From Sapria himalayana (taxonomy: Eukaryota; Streptophyta; Magnoliopsida; Malpighiales; Rafflesiaceae): a stretch of DNA of 64,000 nt. How positions within the stretch are numbered: position 1 is the first letter of the stretch; the number at the start of each line of letters is the position of its first letter. The stretch spans positions 52,501 to 116,500 of the forward strand of contig JAREIK010011465.1 of NCBI GenBank assembly GCA_029783825.1, given 5' to 3'. The position numbers and the translations under genes are program-made. Under the pieces are notes generated by a model, which saw only the letters and a program-made list of their open reading frames with translations, was not told where the DNA came from and ran no database searches. Of this stretch, positions 38,287 to 52,866 are shown piece after piece.

Positions 38287-41200
38287 TATCTATCTATATG
38301 TCTATCTATCTATCTGTTAGTCTATCTATCTATCTATCAGATTAATCTATCAATCTATATATTAAACTTCTTTCAATCTATCGATCAATCTATTTATTAA
38401 TCAATTATCAATTTTGATAAATCTGTATATCAACATATCTTTATATCGGTCTATCTATCTATCTGACAATTTATCTATCTATCAATCTATCAATCTAATA
38501 TAGTCTAACTATATATCTTTGTATTTGATATACTATATGTCTATTGTATTTGATATCTATATGTCTATTTATTTTTCTATCTGTTTATCTGTCTATCTAT
38601 CTATCTATCTATATGTTTATCTTTCTAACTAACTATCTATCTATTTATCTATCTCTTCTATTTGTTTATCAAACAATCAATATGTATGTTTATCAATATA
38701 TCTACTATTTATATATGTGTCTATCTAACTATTTATCTATTTTTCTATATATATGGTTATCTATCTTTATACCTATCTGTCTATCTATTTATCTATAATT
38801 ATGTCTTTCTATTAGCTGATCTAATTGTCTATATATATGTATATCTATATGACTATCTTACTAGCTATCTATCTATTTATATAATTGTCTATGTTTTTGT
38901 GTCAATCAAATTATCTATCTATCTATATAAAAATATATTTATCTATATATCTATCTATATGTATATCTTTCAAGCTATCTTTCTATATATCTGTATATCT
39001 ATTTAATTATCTATCTGTCTATATGTCTCTCTATCTTTTTGTGTATCTAACTTTATTTTTATCATTCTATCTATCTTTTTATCTATCTATCTATCTAACT
39101 ATTTATCTATTTGTGTATCTATATGTCTATCTATCTTTCTACTTATCTGTTTATCTATTTATCTATCTATCTGCCAATATATATTTCTATCTATTTGTCT
39201 AAATATCTATATATCTATATGTCTAACTATCTATCTATCTAACTATCTGTCTGTCTGTTATCTATCTGTCTAACTGTATGTCCATCTATTTGTCTATCTA
39301 TCTATCTACATAAAAATATATCTCTCTATCTATATGTATATCAATCAATAAATCTATCTATCTATATTTCTATCAATCTATTTATAATCCGCATATAAAT
39401 CTGTCCATCAATCTATATATCTATTTGATTATCTATATATCAATATATCTTTATATCTATATATATATATATATATATCTATCTATCAAGTTGTCTATCA
39501 ATCTATCTTTTAATCTTTCTATTAATCTGTCTATATAATTATATATTTATCTTTCTTTCTTTCTATTAATTTGTCAATTTGTCTGTCTGTCTGTCTAACT
39601 ATCTATTTGTCTATATTGCTGGGTATCTTTTTGTCTATCTATCTATCTATCTATCTTCTTTCTTTCTAACTAACTATCTATCTATCTATCACTGTGTCTG
39701 TCTATCTTTTAATCGAACTAACTATCTATCTATTTATGTATCTTTTTTTTCTATCTATCTGTCAATCTATGTATTTGTATATTTATCTACCTATCTAAGT
39801 GTATATCAATCTGTCTATCTATCTATTTATCTATCTATGTATCTATCTGTCTATCTATCTGTGTATCTATATGATCGATCTATTAGTTGATATATATGTT
39901 TATCTTTCTATCTATCTATTTGTGTATCAATTTGTCTATCTATCTTTCTATCTATGTATGTATCTATCTATCTTTGTATTTGTCTATCTATCTATATATC
40001 AATTTGTATATCAATCTGTCTATAAATCTATTTATCAATCTGTCTATCAATCTGTCTATCAATCAGTTTATCCAACTTTCAATCAATCTATCTTTCTATT
40101 TTTTAATCGGTATATCTATTTGTCTCTGTTTGTCTATCTATATGTCTATCTATTTTTTATTTAGCTATTTATGAGTTTGTTTGACTATATATATATATAT
40201 ATCTATATGTCTATCTATCTATCTATCTATCTATCTATTAATCTATCAATCTATCAATCTGTTAATCTATCTATCTATCTGTTAATCTATCTATCTATCA
40301 ATATAACAATATATCTATCTATCTATATATCAAACTAATCTATCAATATGTATATCAATCTTCTTTCAACTATCTATCAATCTATCTATTAATCTATCAA
40401 TTTATAAATCAATCTATCTATTTATCTATCTATTAATATGTCTGTCAATTTTCCTATCTATATTTCTTTGTATTTGATTTCTAGTAGTCTATTTATCTAT
40501 CTATCTATTTATCTATATGTCTATATATATATATATATATTTCTATTTCTATTTATTTGTCTATCTCTATATTGATCTATCTATCTATCTCTCTGTTTAT
40601 TTTTGTATCTATCTATCTCTTGATCTAACTATCTATCTGTCTATCTATCTATCTATTTGTCTCTATGTCTATCTTTCTTTCTTTCTATCTGGTCTTTGTA
40701 TTTTTCTTTATATTTATCTATCTTCCTATTTATCTTTCTATCTAACTATTTGTTTATCTATCTTTCTATCAATATCTCTATCTATCTTTTTATTAATCAA
40801 TCTATCAATCATCTATCAATCTTTCTATCAATCTATATATAATCACTATATAAATTTGTCTATAAATTGGTCTATCTCTATGACTATTATATATCTTTAT
40901 ATCTATCTTTGAATTTATCTGTCTATCAATCTATTTAAAATCTATCTATTAATCTATCTATCAATTTGACTATCTATCTATCTAGCAGTCTATCTATATA
41001 TCTATCTATTTGTCTATCCAATTATTTAAATATCTATCTATATATCTATTTATCTATCTATTAGTCTATCTATCTATCTATCAATATGTCTATCAATTTA
41101 TCTATCAAACTATTTATCAATCTATATATCAACGTGTCTTTTAATCTTTCTAACAATTTATCTATTAATCCATCTATCAATCTATATAAACATTTTTATC

Positions 41201-42120
41201 AATCTATCTATATATCTATCTATGTATCTATTTATCTATATATCTCTCTATCTATGAATTCATTTATCTATAAATCAGTCTATCAATCGATATATCTATT
41301 AATTTATATATCAATTTGTCTATCTATCTATCTTTGTATTTGATTTCTATTTGTCTATCTATGTGTCTATCTTTCAATCAATCAATCAATCTATCTATAT
41401 AACTATCTATATGTCTATCTATGTATTTATCTATATATGTATCTATCTATCTATTTATCCATCTATTCTCTTTGTTCATCTATATATCTATCCATTTATC
41501 TATCTATGTGTTTGTCTATCAATTTATCAATCAATCTATCTATTTATTTGTCTTTCTATCTAACTATTTATCTATTTGTCTAACTATATGTCTATCTATC
41601 TTTATACCTATCTGTATGTCTAATTATCTATCATTCTGTCTATCTATCTGCCTATCTATTTGTCTATATATATGTATATCTATATGTATATCTTTATATC
41701 TATGTATCTATTTATCTATCTGTCTATCTTTTTCTATCTATCTATATAATAATATATTTATCTATCGATCTATCTATATGTATATCTATTTATCTATCTA
41801 TCTATTTGTCTATATATCTATATATCTATTTATTTATCTATCTGTCTATATGTCTATCTGTCTTTTTGTTTATCTTATTTTATTTTTATATGTTTATCTA
41901 TCTACCTATCAATATATCTATCTAACTATTATACTATTTGTCTATCTATATGTTTATAAATATCTCTACCTATCTGTCTATATAATTATCAAAATATTTG
42001 TTTATCTATATGTCTATTTCTTTGTCTATATATCTATATATCTATATGTTTATATATATATATATATATATCTATCTGTCTATCTGTCTATCTATTTATC
42101 TATCTATATTTATGTCCATA
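37485..42120 (+). repeat. Higher-order duplication domain (units of about 2-2.8 kb)
   Basis: Landmarks recur in order: 'tatcaagttgtctatcaatc' (37490; 39486), 'ggggtatctg' versus 'ctgggtatct' (37693; 39620), 'tctatatgatcaatctatt' (37911; 39866), 'atttatgagtttgt' (38224; 40167), 'tctttgtatttgat' (38516; 40465; 41332), 'tttatacctatctgt' (38767; 41611) and 'aatatatttatctat' (38931; 41750). The offset of about 1.95 kb lengthens to about 2.83 kb, so unit 2 holds extra sequence. Confidence 0.6.
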
Positions 42121-42149
42121 TATGGTCTATTTATATACAATCTATATAT

Positions 42150-42932
42150 CTATATGTCTATCTTTCTATGTATCTATATATTTATGTATCTATTTATTAA
42201 TCAATATATCTATATATCTATTTATCAATAAGCCTATCAATATGTCTATCAATCTATCGATAAATATGTCTAGCAATCTTTCTATGAATCTATATATAAA
42301 TCATTTTATCAATCTGTCTATCTATCTATCAATCTATTTGTCTATATTTCTATCTATCTATCTATCTATTAATCAATCTATCTTTAAATCTATTTATTGA
42401 TCTATATATTAATCAGTTTATCAATATCTCTATATATCTCTCTATCTATCTATATCTCTATCTATCTATCTATGTATCAATATATCTATTTGCCTTTTTA
42501 TCTATCTAATATTCTATCTATCTATTTATATATATGTCTATCTATCTATCTATATATATGTCTATCTTTCTATTATTTACATGCCTTTCTATATGTTTGT
42601 CTATCTATTTATCTATTTATCTGTCTATCTATCTATTTGTCGATCAATCTACATATATATATGTCTATCTATCTATGTATCTTTATATCTATGTATCTTT
42701 TTATCAATGTGTATATCTATCTATTTATCAATAAGTCTATCAATCAATCTATCAATCTGTCTATCAATCTGTCAAGAAATATGTCTATCAATATTTCTAT
42801 GAATCTATATATAAATTTTTTATCAATCTGTATATCTATCTAGTCAATCTATTTGTCAATATTTCTATCTATTTATCTAGTAATCAATCTCGATATCAAT
42901 CTATATATCGATATATCTATCAATCAGTCTAT

Positions 42933-42978
<46 letters not shown>

Positions 42979-43110
42979 CTCTCTCTCTATCTATATATCT
43001 ATCTATATATGTATCAATATATCTATTTGTCTTTCTATCTGTCTAATATCCTATCTATCGATCTATCTATATGACTATCTATCTATTATCTATATGCCTT
43101 TTTATATGTC
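42150..43110 (+). repeat. 0.51-kb higher-order repeat, about two copies
   Basis: The block with 'atttatcaataag', 'aaatatgtct' and 'tatgaatctatatataaat' (42220-42302) recurs about 510 bp downstream (42725-42815). 'ttatttacatgcctttctatatg' near 42570 recurs near 43082. Confidence 0.7.
42935..42988. repeat. Compound (TA)n(TC)n microsatellite
   Basis: About 40 bp of TA followed by about 14 bp of CT, the same arrangement as at 4102-4159. Confidence 0.9.
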
Positions 43111-45715
43111 TATCTATGTATCAAACTATCTCACTATCTCTATATCTCTATATATATTTATTAATCGATCAATCAATCTATATGACAATCAATCAATCTA
43201 TCTATCTATCTTTCTAACCGTTTATCTATCTATCTATATATCATTATATCTATCTATATATCTGTTTGTCTATCTTTCTGTATATCTATTTTTCTATATA
43301 TGTTTATCTTTTTGTCTATCTTTTTAACAAACTATATATATGTTTATCAATCTATCTTTCTATTTGTCTATCTTTCTATCTATCTATCTGTCTATGTGTG
43401 TGTGTGTGTGTGTATTTGTCTGTCTATCTATCTTTCTATATATCTATCTATATGCCTATCTATCTATCATTCTATCTATCTATCGATCTATTAATCTATC
43501 TATCAATCTTTCTATCAATATTTCGATAAATCTATCTTTCAATAAGTCTATCAATCTGTATATATATTTAAATATTTATCTAACTATTTATCTATCTATC
43601 TCTTTATCTATTTATTTATTTATTTATCTTTTTGTCTACTAACTATCTATCTATATGTCTTTCAATTTTATATGTATCTCAATATCTATTTATGCATCTA
43701 TTTTCCTATCTATCTATATATCTATGTATATATCTATCTGTCTATTAATCTATCTATTTGTCTATCTACTATCTATCTATTTGTCTATTTATTTATCTAT
43801 CTATCTATCTATGTATTTGACTATCTTTTTGGCCATCTATCTATGTATATATAAAAATATCTAACTAACTAACTAACTATCTATCTATATATATCTATCT
43901 ATCTATCTTTTTGTCTATCTATATATCTATCTATATTTCTATCTATATCTTTATCTATCTATCTATTAATTTGTCAATCTATTTATCTATCAATCTTTCT
44001 GTCATTCTATCTATCAATATTTCTATCAATCTATCTATCAATCTATCTTTCAATATGTCTATCTATATATCTATCTATTAATATATTATCTAGTTATATA
44101 TCTATCTTAGTATTTATTTATTTATGTGTATCTATTTGTTTATAAATCAATCAATCTATTTATTTTCCTATCTATATGTTTATCTATATCTATCTATTTG
44201 TCTATCTATCTATCTATCTATTTAACTATCTATCTGTCTGTCTATCTATTAGTCTATATATCTGTCTATCTATATGTATATCAATCTATTTATCAATGTC
44301 TATACATTTATCAATCCAACTATCTATCTTTATATCTACCTATCTATATGTCTATCTATCTGTGAATATTCTATTTGTCACTTTGTGTATCTGACTATCT
44401 ATCTTTTTATCTATCTGTCTATCTATATATCTAGCTATTTATTTTTCTAAGTATATATCTATCTATCTATCTCTCTATCTATATATCTATTTGTCTATCT
44501 ATCTATCTGTCTATCTATCTATCTCTCTATATATGTATCTATCTATCTATCTTCTATCATTCTCTATATAAATGTCTTGTAATCTGTCAAACAAACTATC
44601 TATCAATATGTCTATCAGTCTGTTGATCAGAAAATCTATCAATTTTATAATCTATCTATCTATCTATTAATCTATTTGTCTATTAATCTATTTGTCTATC
44701 AATCTATCCATCTATCAATCTATCAATTTGTATATCAATCTTTCTATATATCTGTGAATCTATCTATTTATGTATCTATATATCTATTTTTCCATTTATC
44801 TGTCTAATAATTTATCTATTTATTAATCTATCTATATTTTTTTATCTATCTATCTATCTATTTATATGCCTTTCTATATGTCTATCTATCTTTCTATCTA
44901 ACTATCTGTCTATTTCTATAGCAATCTATTTAGCTATCAATTAATCTATCTATCCATTAATCAATATATCTATATGTCTATCTAATTATATATCTATATA
45001 TCAATCTATCTGTCTTTCTTTTTATCTTTATATCTATCTATCTACATGTCTATTGATCTATCAATCTATCTATTTATATATCTATTTATCTATCTATAAA
45101 TCTATGCCTGTATCTATCTATCTGTTGATCTACCTATAAATCTATCCATGTATCTATCTATCTATATATCTACCTATCCATCTATCTATATGTCTATCTT
45201 TATGTGTATATATCATTTTATATAACTTTTTTTCTATCATTCTATCTAATTGTCTATCTTTCTATTTATCTATTTATTATTTATCTATTTATCTATTTGT
45301 ATGATAATATATCCATCCATCTATCTATATATCTATCTATATAGCGATCTATCTGTCTGTCTTTATGTCCATCTATATGTCTATCTATCTATTTAACCAT
45401 TTTTCATTCTTTCTATCTATATATCTATTAATCTATCTATCAATCTTTCTATCAATATGTGGATCAATCTATCTTTCAATCTATCTATCAATCTATCTAT
45501 ATATCAATCAATCTATCTGTCTATCTATTTGTCTATCTATCTTTATATGTATCTATCTTTCTATCAATATGTCTCTCAATCTATCTATATATCTATATAT
45601 CTATCTATGTATCTATTTATCTATCTATCTGTTAGTTTATCTATTTGTCTATCTAAATAACTATCTACTTATTTATTTGTCTATTTATGTATCTATCTTT
45701 CTATCTATCCATCTA

Positions 45716-45718
<3 letters not shown>

Positions 45719-45750
<32 letters not shown>
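45719..45750. repeat. (TG)n microsatellite
   Basis: An uninterrupted GT/TG run of about 32 bp within TATC repeats. Confidence 0.92.
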
Positions 45751-45752
<2 letters not shown>

Positions 45753-46112
45753 CTAAATGTTTATCTATCTATTTATCTGACTATCTATCTATCTATTTGT
45801 CTATCTTTGTAATTATCTATCTTTCATATATCTATTTTTCTATATATATATATTTATCTATTTATCTATTTATCTACTATCTATCTATTATCAGTCTATC
45901 TATTAATCTATCTATCAATATTTAAATCAAAATATTTATCCACTTCTATATATTGGTCTATCTATATGTCTATAAGTCTGTCTATTTTTCTATCTAATTG
46001 TCTGACTGGTAGTCTGTTTGTCTGTTGTTTGCCTATTTATTTATTTGTCTATCTATTAATCTATCTTTCACTTTAATAAACTATTTATCTATTTGTCTAT
46101 CCATCTGTCTAT

Positions 46113-46117
<5 letters not shown>

Positions 46118-46162
<45 letters not shown>

Positions 46163-46181
46163 CTCTCTCTCTCTCTCTCTT
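46118..46181. repeat. Compound (AT)n(CT)n microsatellite
   Basis: About 40 bp of AT followed by about 22 bp of CT; the longest member of this compound class in the window. Confidence 0.9.
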
Positions 46182-47860
46182 TATCTAGCTGTTTATATAT
46201 CTATCTATAATTTTTCTTACTTTTTGTTTATCAATATGTCTACCAGTTAATCTATATATCTATCTGTCTATCTATCTATCTATCTGTTTATTTGACTAAC
46301 TATTAATTTATTTGTTTTTCTATGTGTCTATCTTTGTCTCTGTGTATATGTTGATCTTTCTATCTGTCTCTTTGTCTCTCTATATGTTAGTTTGTCTATC
46401 TGTGTTTCTATATATTTGACTTAATAATTGTCTATCTTTCTGTCTACAATACTGTCTGTATAATTGAATGTCTATATGCCTGCCTGTATATATACCTAAC
46501 TATTTTTCTACCTAATTAGCGGCGTGTCTGTCTATATAATAGACTGTATGTATGTCTGTCTGTATGTTAGTCTGTTAGTATGTTAGTCTATTAGTCTATT
46601 AGTCTACTAGTCTATTAGTTTGTCAATCTTTCAATTAGTTAGTTTAACTATTTTGTCTATGTGTCCATCTGTAAATCTATTTATCTATTTATATATCTTT
46701 TTATCTTCCTATCTATCTATCTATCTATCTATCTATCTCTCTATATCTTTATCTCTATATCTTTCTATCTATTTCTCTATTTCTCTATTTATCTATCTAT
46801 CTCTCAATATTTCTATCATTCTATCTCTATTTTATCTATCTCTTTATCTCTCTATCTCTGTATATATATATATGTATATATAAATCTATATAATTCTATC
46901 TCTCTATCACTCAAACTATCTATATCTCTTTATTTTTATCTTTGCATCTATCTATCTCTATATGTCTCTATCTCTCTACCGCCTCTTTCTCTCTATCTCT
47001 CTACTTACTTACCTACTTAACTCGCTACATTCCTACCTAGCTATCTCTTTATCTATCTAACTTCTTGTATATCTATCTATCTCTCTAGCTTTATATCTTT
47101 ATATTTTTATATCTATATATATGTCTATCAGCCTTTCTATCTATATGCCTCTCTATATATCATCCTATCTTTCTGTCATTTTTCTATCTATCTCTCTATC
47201 TCTCAATCTTTTTATCTACATATCTAACTATTTGCCAATCTATCTATCTATCTATCTGTATATTTACCGATCTATATATCTATCTATCTATTTGTCTGTC
47301 TATATGTCTATCTATATATTTATTTATCTATCAATCTTTCTATCTATCTGTCTATCTTGCTATATGTCTATCTATATATATGTCTATCTGTCCAATTGTC
47401 TATCTATCTATCTATCTATCTATTTTTCTTTATATCTGCTGATCTATCATCTGTCTACTAGTCTATCTTTATAATTGTATATATATATGTCTATCTATTT
47501 ATAAATCTATTTATCTATCTATCTATATGTCTATATGATTATGTGACAATCAATCAATCTATCTATTTGTCTACCAGTCTAACTTTATATTCGTCTATAT
47601 ATTTATTTATCTTTCTATCTATCTATCTAACTATCTGTCTATTTATCTATTTCGCTATTTGTATATGTTTCTATATGTCTATCTTTCTATTTGTCTATCT
47701 ATCTATATGTCTATTTGTATATATGTCTAACTATAAATCTATTTTACTATCTATATATCTATCTATATATTTGTCTAATTGTCTATCTATCAATCTACCT
47801 TTATGTCTATCTGTCTATTAGTCTATATGTCTATCTATATAATTTTTTTCTATTTATCTA

Positions 47861-48015
47861 TCTTTTTATTTTTCTATCTGTCTATTTGTATATATGTTTA
47901 TCTACTAATCTATTTATATATGTGTCTATCTATCCATCTATCTTTTTATTTTTCTATCTGTCTATTTGTATATAGGTTTATCTACCTATCTATTTATCTA
48001 TATATGTGTCTATCT
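47861..48015 (+). repeat. 80-bp tandem duplication
   Basis: 'tctttttatttttctatctg' followed by 'tctatttgtatata' occurs at 47861 and again at 47941. The downstream 'tatatatgtgtctatct' landmark follows both copies. Confidence 0.82.
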
Positions 48016-51000
48016 GACTACCTGTCTATATGTTTATCTGTCTATCTGTCTACTTATCTATCTATCTATTTGTGTAGCTATCGATTTGTCTTTTTGTGTC
48101 TACCTATTTATCATTCTGTTAGTATATCAATTTGTCAGTCTATTAATCTATTAGTCTATTAGTCTATTAGTTTGCCAGTTTAATAATATCTCTATTTTTC
48201 TTTCGGCATGTTTGTCTGATTATCTATATATCTGTCTATCTGTCTAACTCTCTAACTCTCTATCTCTCTATATCTTTCTCTCTCTCTCTTCTATCTCTCT
48301 ATTTGTCAATCTATCTACAAGTCTATTAGTCTATATGTAAATCAATCGATCTCTATTTGTCTATTTGTCTATTTGTCTATCTAACTAACTAACTATCTGT
48401 CTATCAATCTGTCTATTTGTATAACTATCTATCTATCTATCTATCTACCTTTCTTATTGTCTATAGATATGTCTATCTATTTATAAATCTATCTGTCTTC
48501 TGACTATATGTCTATTTGTCTATCAATCTATCTTTCTATATATCTATCAGTCTAACTTTATATTTGTCTCTATATCTATCTGTCTATCTATCTATCAAGT
48601 TGTCTAGCCATTTATCTATTTATCTATTTGTATATCTATTTGTCTACCTGTCTATCTATCTATATGTCAATTTGTATATCTATCTATCGATATCTTCATC
48701 TATATATTTTTCTATCTTACTATATGCCTATTTATATATCTATCTATCATTCTATTTGTCTATTTATTTATCTATTTATATGTCTATCTACCTATTTATC
48801 TCTCTATATATCTATTTATCTATCTATCCGTCGATCTATCTATCTATCTATCTATAGGTCTATCTATTTATCCATATCTTTATGTATTTGACTATTTTTG
48901 TATCTATATATCTATTTGTTTATTTATCTATCTATCTATTTATCTATCTTTTTCTCTATCTTTTTATGTGTCTATATCATTATCTGTCTATATATCTACC
49001 TATGTATTTTTCAATCTATCAATATATAAATCTTTGTATCTATATCTATCTATCTACCTATCTTTATGTCTAAAGATCTAACTTTATATCTACATATGTA
49101 TCTAACTATATATATGTGTTTTTGTCCATTAGTCTATTATTCAACAATCTATCTATCATTTTGTCGATATGTTTATCTGTCTATCTTTCTATATGTTTAT
49201 ACATCAATATACCTATCTGTTTATCTCTGTATCTATCTATCTAACTTTTTGCGTATTTATCTATTTGTCATCCTTCTTATCTACATAATTAACTATCTGT
49301 CTATATGTCAATATGTATATATATATATATATCTATATCTATATCTATCTATCTATAGGCTAGTCTATCCATCTATCTATAGGCCTTTCTATCTATATGT
49401 CTATCTGTCTATCTATCAAACTTTCTATCTATATATTTATCTATTTGTCAAAATGACTATCTATATATTTATCTATTATCTATTTTTCGATCTGAATATC
49501 TATCTATCTGTCTATATGTCTGTGTGTCTATCTATCTTTGGATCTTATAGTAAGTCTAACTATCTATCATTCTATCTATGTGTCTGTCTATCTGTCTATC
49601 TGTGTGTCCATCATTCAATCTATCTATCTATTTTTTTATCTATCTATCTATCTATTTGTGTATCAGTCTAAGCTATATATCTATTTATATTTTAATCTAT
49701 CTATATATCTATTTGTCTATATATCTATATATCTAATTATTTATATTATTTGTTTATTTTACTATTTGTCAATCTATCTATCTAACTATCTATTTATCTA
49801 TTTATCTATTTGTATGTCTGTCAATTAATGTTTTTGTATGTCTATATGTCTATCTATCTATATGTCAATTTGTCTATCTGTCTAACTATATATCTGTATA
49901 TCTATATATGTAGTAATCAATCTATCGATCTATTTCTGTATCTATATCTCTGTCTATCTAAAAATATGGGTAATTGTTTATCTGTCTATCTTTCTAACTA
50001 TTTATTATTCTATATGTCTATTTAACTATTTATCTATTTGTCTATCTATCTATATATTTATCAGTATTTCTATTTATCTTTCCATGTGTCTAACTATCTT
50101 TTTGTCAATTTGTATTTAAAACTATCTATCTCTCGATATTTTAATCTATATATCTATGTATCTATCTATCTTTATGTCTTTCTATCTATATTTCTATATG
50201 TCTATATGTTTATATGAGTATCTATCTATCTATCTATCTATTTGTGAATTTATCAATATGATAATCTTTCTACCTATCTAACTTTATAATTATTTATCTA
50301 TCTATCTATCTATATATCTATCTAATTATGTTTCTATCTATCAATTTATTTGTCAATCTATCTGTCTATATATCTATCAATCGATCTATTTATCTATCTA
50401 TCTATCTGTCTATGTATCTTTCTATCTATATGTTTATGTATCTATCTATATATCTATCAATTAATCTATCTGTCTATCTATTTGTATGTCTATATGTCTA
50501 TCTATCTATATATCTATTTGTCTATCTATCTATCAATCTATCTATCTCTCTACCAATTTGCATATCTACCTATCTATTTATCTATCTATCTATCTAAATG
50601 CATATCTATCTATATGTCCATTAGGCTATCTGTCTACCTATTAATCTTTCTTTCTATCTATTAGTCTATCTATCAATCTATCTTTTAATATATTTGTCTA
50701 TCTATCTATCTGGCTTATTATCTTTCTATCTTTCTATTTATCTATCTATATGCCATATGTCTATATCTCTATTTGACTATCAATTTATCTATCTATCTAT
50801 CTATCTGTGGATCTTTCTACTCTCTATTTGCCTATCTTTCTAAATATTTAAATGTCTATCTAACTATATATGTAACTATCTTACTTTCTATCTTTCTATC
50901 TATCTATTTATCTTTCTAACTATCAAATAGTCTTTCTATTTACTAGACTATTAGTCAATGTGTCTATCTTCCTATCTAAATATCTATTATTTATCTATCG

Positions 51001-51524
51001 ATCTATATATCTGTATATATATATATATATATGTATATATTTGTCTATCTATATATCTTCTATTTATGTATCTTTCTATCTATATGTACATCTTTCCATC
51101 TATCTATCTATCTATCTGTATATCTATATATCTTTAAATCTGATTATATTTCTATTTTAAATATGTCAATATGCTAATCCATCTATCTATTTATATATCT
51201 ACCTATTTACCTATTTGCCTATCGATTTATCTGATCTATCTACAAAATTGACTATCTGTCAATATGTCTATCACTATATCTATCTATTAGTCTATATGTC
51301 TACATATCTATCTATTTTCTATCTCTCTATTTAACTATTTCTCTATCTGTCTATTTTTTTATTCAATCTATCTATGTATCTGTATATATATATCTATCTT
51401 CAAATCTCTCTATCTTCTAATCTATTTATCTATTTATCTATTTATCTTTTATCTATCTATATGTCTATATGTATATCTATCTATCTACCTCTCTATATAT
51501 CTATCTATATGCCTATATATCTAT

Positions 51525-52866
51525 ATGTCACTGCATCTATTCTTGCTTCATATGCCAAATGGACCGGTAAATGCTCTATAGAGTCAAAAAAACTCAGGTG
51601 GGAATATTCGTTCAAGCTTACATATAATAAGTGGAATGTCATTCTCCAGCCTCACCATGTCGCCTATTTTGATTGTGGTTGCAGATAGCTATTTGAAAAA
51701 TAAACTATTTTTTGTAAGGACCTTCCAAATACTTATGGGAAGTAATTCATGGAATGCAATTAGTATTAATATCTACATAAATACATGACAGTCATGATTT
51801 TTCATTTCAAATAACTTAAGATTCTTCATATCCACGCATCTACCTATATTTGACACATATCCATTAGTGAATTTTAAATTTTTAACCCATTCACATAATA
51901 TCTATATTGCCTTCTTATCAAGTGTGTAGAAAGCTTTAGAAACTTATCCTGTTTCCTCATTCAATTTCAATTTAGGATGTCGATAGTAATCATTCAGCTC
52001 ATGTCTTGAATTTAAAGTGTTTTTTGTTTTGCCATCTACATTAAGGATAGTGTTGAAAATATTGTGAAATTCTTTTTTTTCAATATGCATTACATCTAAG
52101 TTATGATGAATTAAATTGGACTTCCAATAGGGTAAGTCCCAAAATATACTAAGTTTCCTGTAGGAAAATATTTTGTCTATTGGTCCTTTACTTCCAGTAG
52201 CATCCTTTTTAGTTATATTCTTAAAACCCAAACTCTGAATCTCTATCATAATATCATCTCCTAAACGAACTACTGGTGCAACCATCATCACAGTTTTATG
52301 TTTTCAAAATGCAATTTTATTTCTTCAAAATGGATGATTCGTAAGTAGAAACATTTTGATGGTTATCAAACCATGACTGTTTACCACTAAAATTGAGGGT
52401 AAATGCATCAGAATTTGTCATGCAATTTGGGTATGTGAATCGTCCTGCAATACTCCAGCCAGACTACATTGAATAAGAAGGAAAGTCACTTACCGTCCAC
52501 ATAATGGCCTTCAGCATAATAAAATTTTATTTCTTTGAGATTTCATATGTATTCACCCCAACATCCCACAAATGATTTAACTCTGCAATAAGAGACTGTA
52601 AAAAAACATCCAGCATGTCTTTCAGATTTTTTGGCCCTGGAACCAAGATTGACAAAAACATATATTGCTCATTCATACATGACCATGGAGGCAAGTTATA
52701 AGGCATCATGATCACTGGTCATATTCAATACTGTTGTCCAGATTACCAAATAGCTGAAATCTATCAGCGTAGAGATCCAATCTCATATTTTGACTTTCAG
52801 CTGGAAAATCTTGATGTATATGATTAAAATGCTTCCAAGCAAATGAATCTGATAGATGATGCATTA
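51525..52866 (-). pseudogene. CACTA (En/Spm) transposase, TNP2 family, truncated and degenerate
   Basis: TNP2 transposases bind and excise CACTA elements in the nucleus. Reading the minus strand from 52864 gives 'HHLSDSFAWKHFNHIHQDF', 'RLDLYADRFQLFGN', 'MPYNLPPWSCMNEQY', 'LVPGPKNLKDMLDVFLQSLI', then 'FDLPYWKSN'-like ('FWDLPYWKSNLIHHN', about 52150) and 'LDVMHIEKKEFHNI'. Further on come 'DKKAI', 'KNHDCHVFM' and 'CKLERIFPPEFF' of the DUF4218-type C-terminal region. From 52291 to about 51590 one frame runs through with four in-frame stops, then a homopolymer (A7 on the plus strand, 51586-51592) shifts it before 'EHLPVHLAYEARI'. The N-terminal part and the final C-terminus are missing, and the left edge runs straight into TATC array at about 51525. 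There are no terminal repeats nearby. It is a dead fragment. Confidence 0.88.

Larger units (their letters stand above)
35809..51524 (+). repeat. Degenerate TATC satellite array, main block (15.7 kb)
   Basis: The longest uninterrupted tract of the family, in TATC polarity. Sub-domains can be seen: 'tctatcaatc'-rich at 35820-36750 and 40010-40420; TA/TC compounds at 42935 and 46118; TG runs at 43395-43413 and 45719-45750; 'ctattagt' 8-mers near 46580-46620 and 48130-48170; TCTC-rich DNA at 46700-47060 and 48240-48300. All frames are Ser-Ile-Tyr-Leu strings. It ends at the broken CACTA transposase. Confidence 0.95.
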
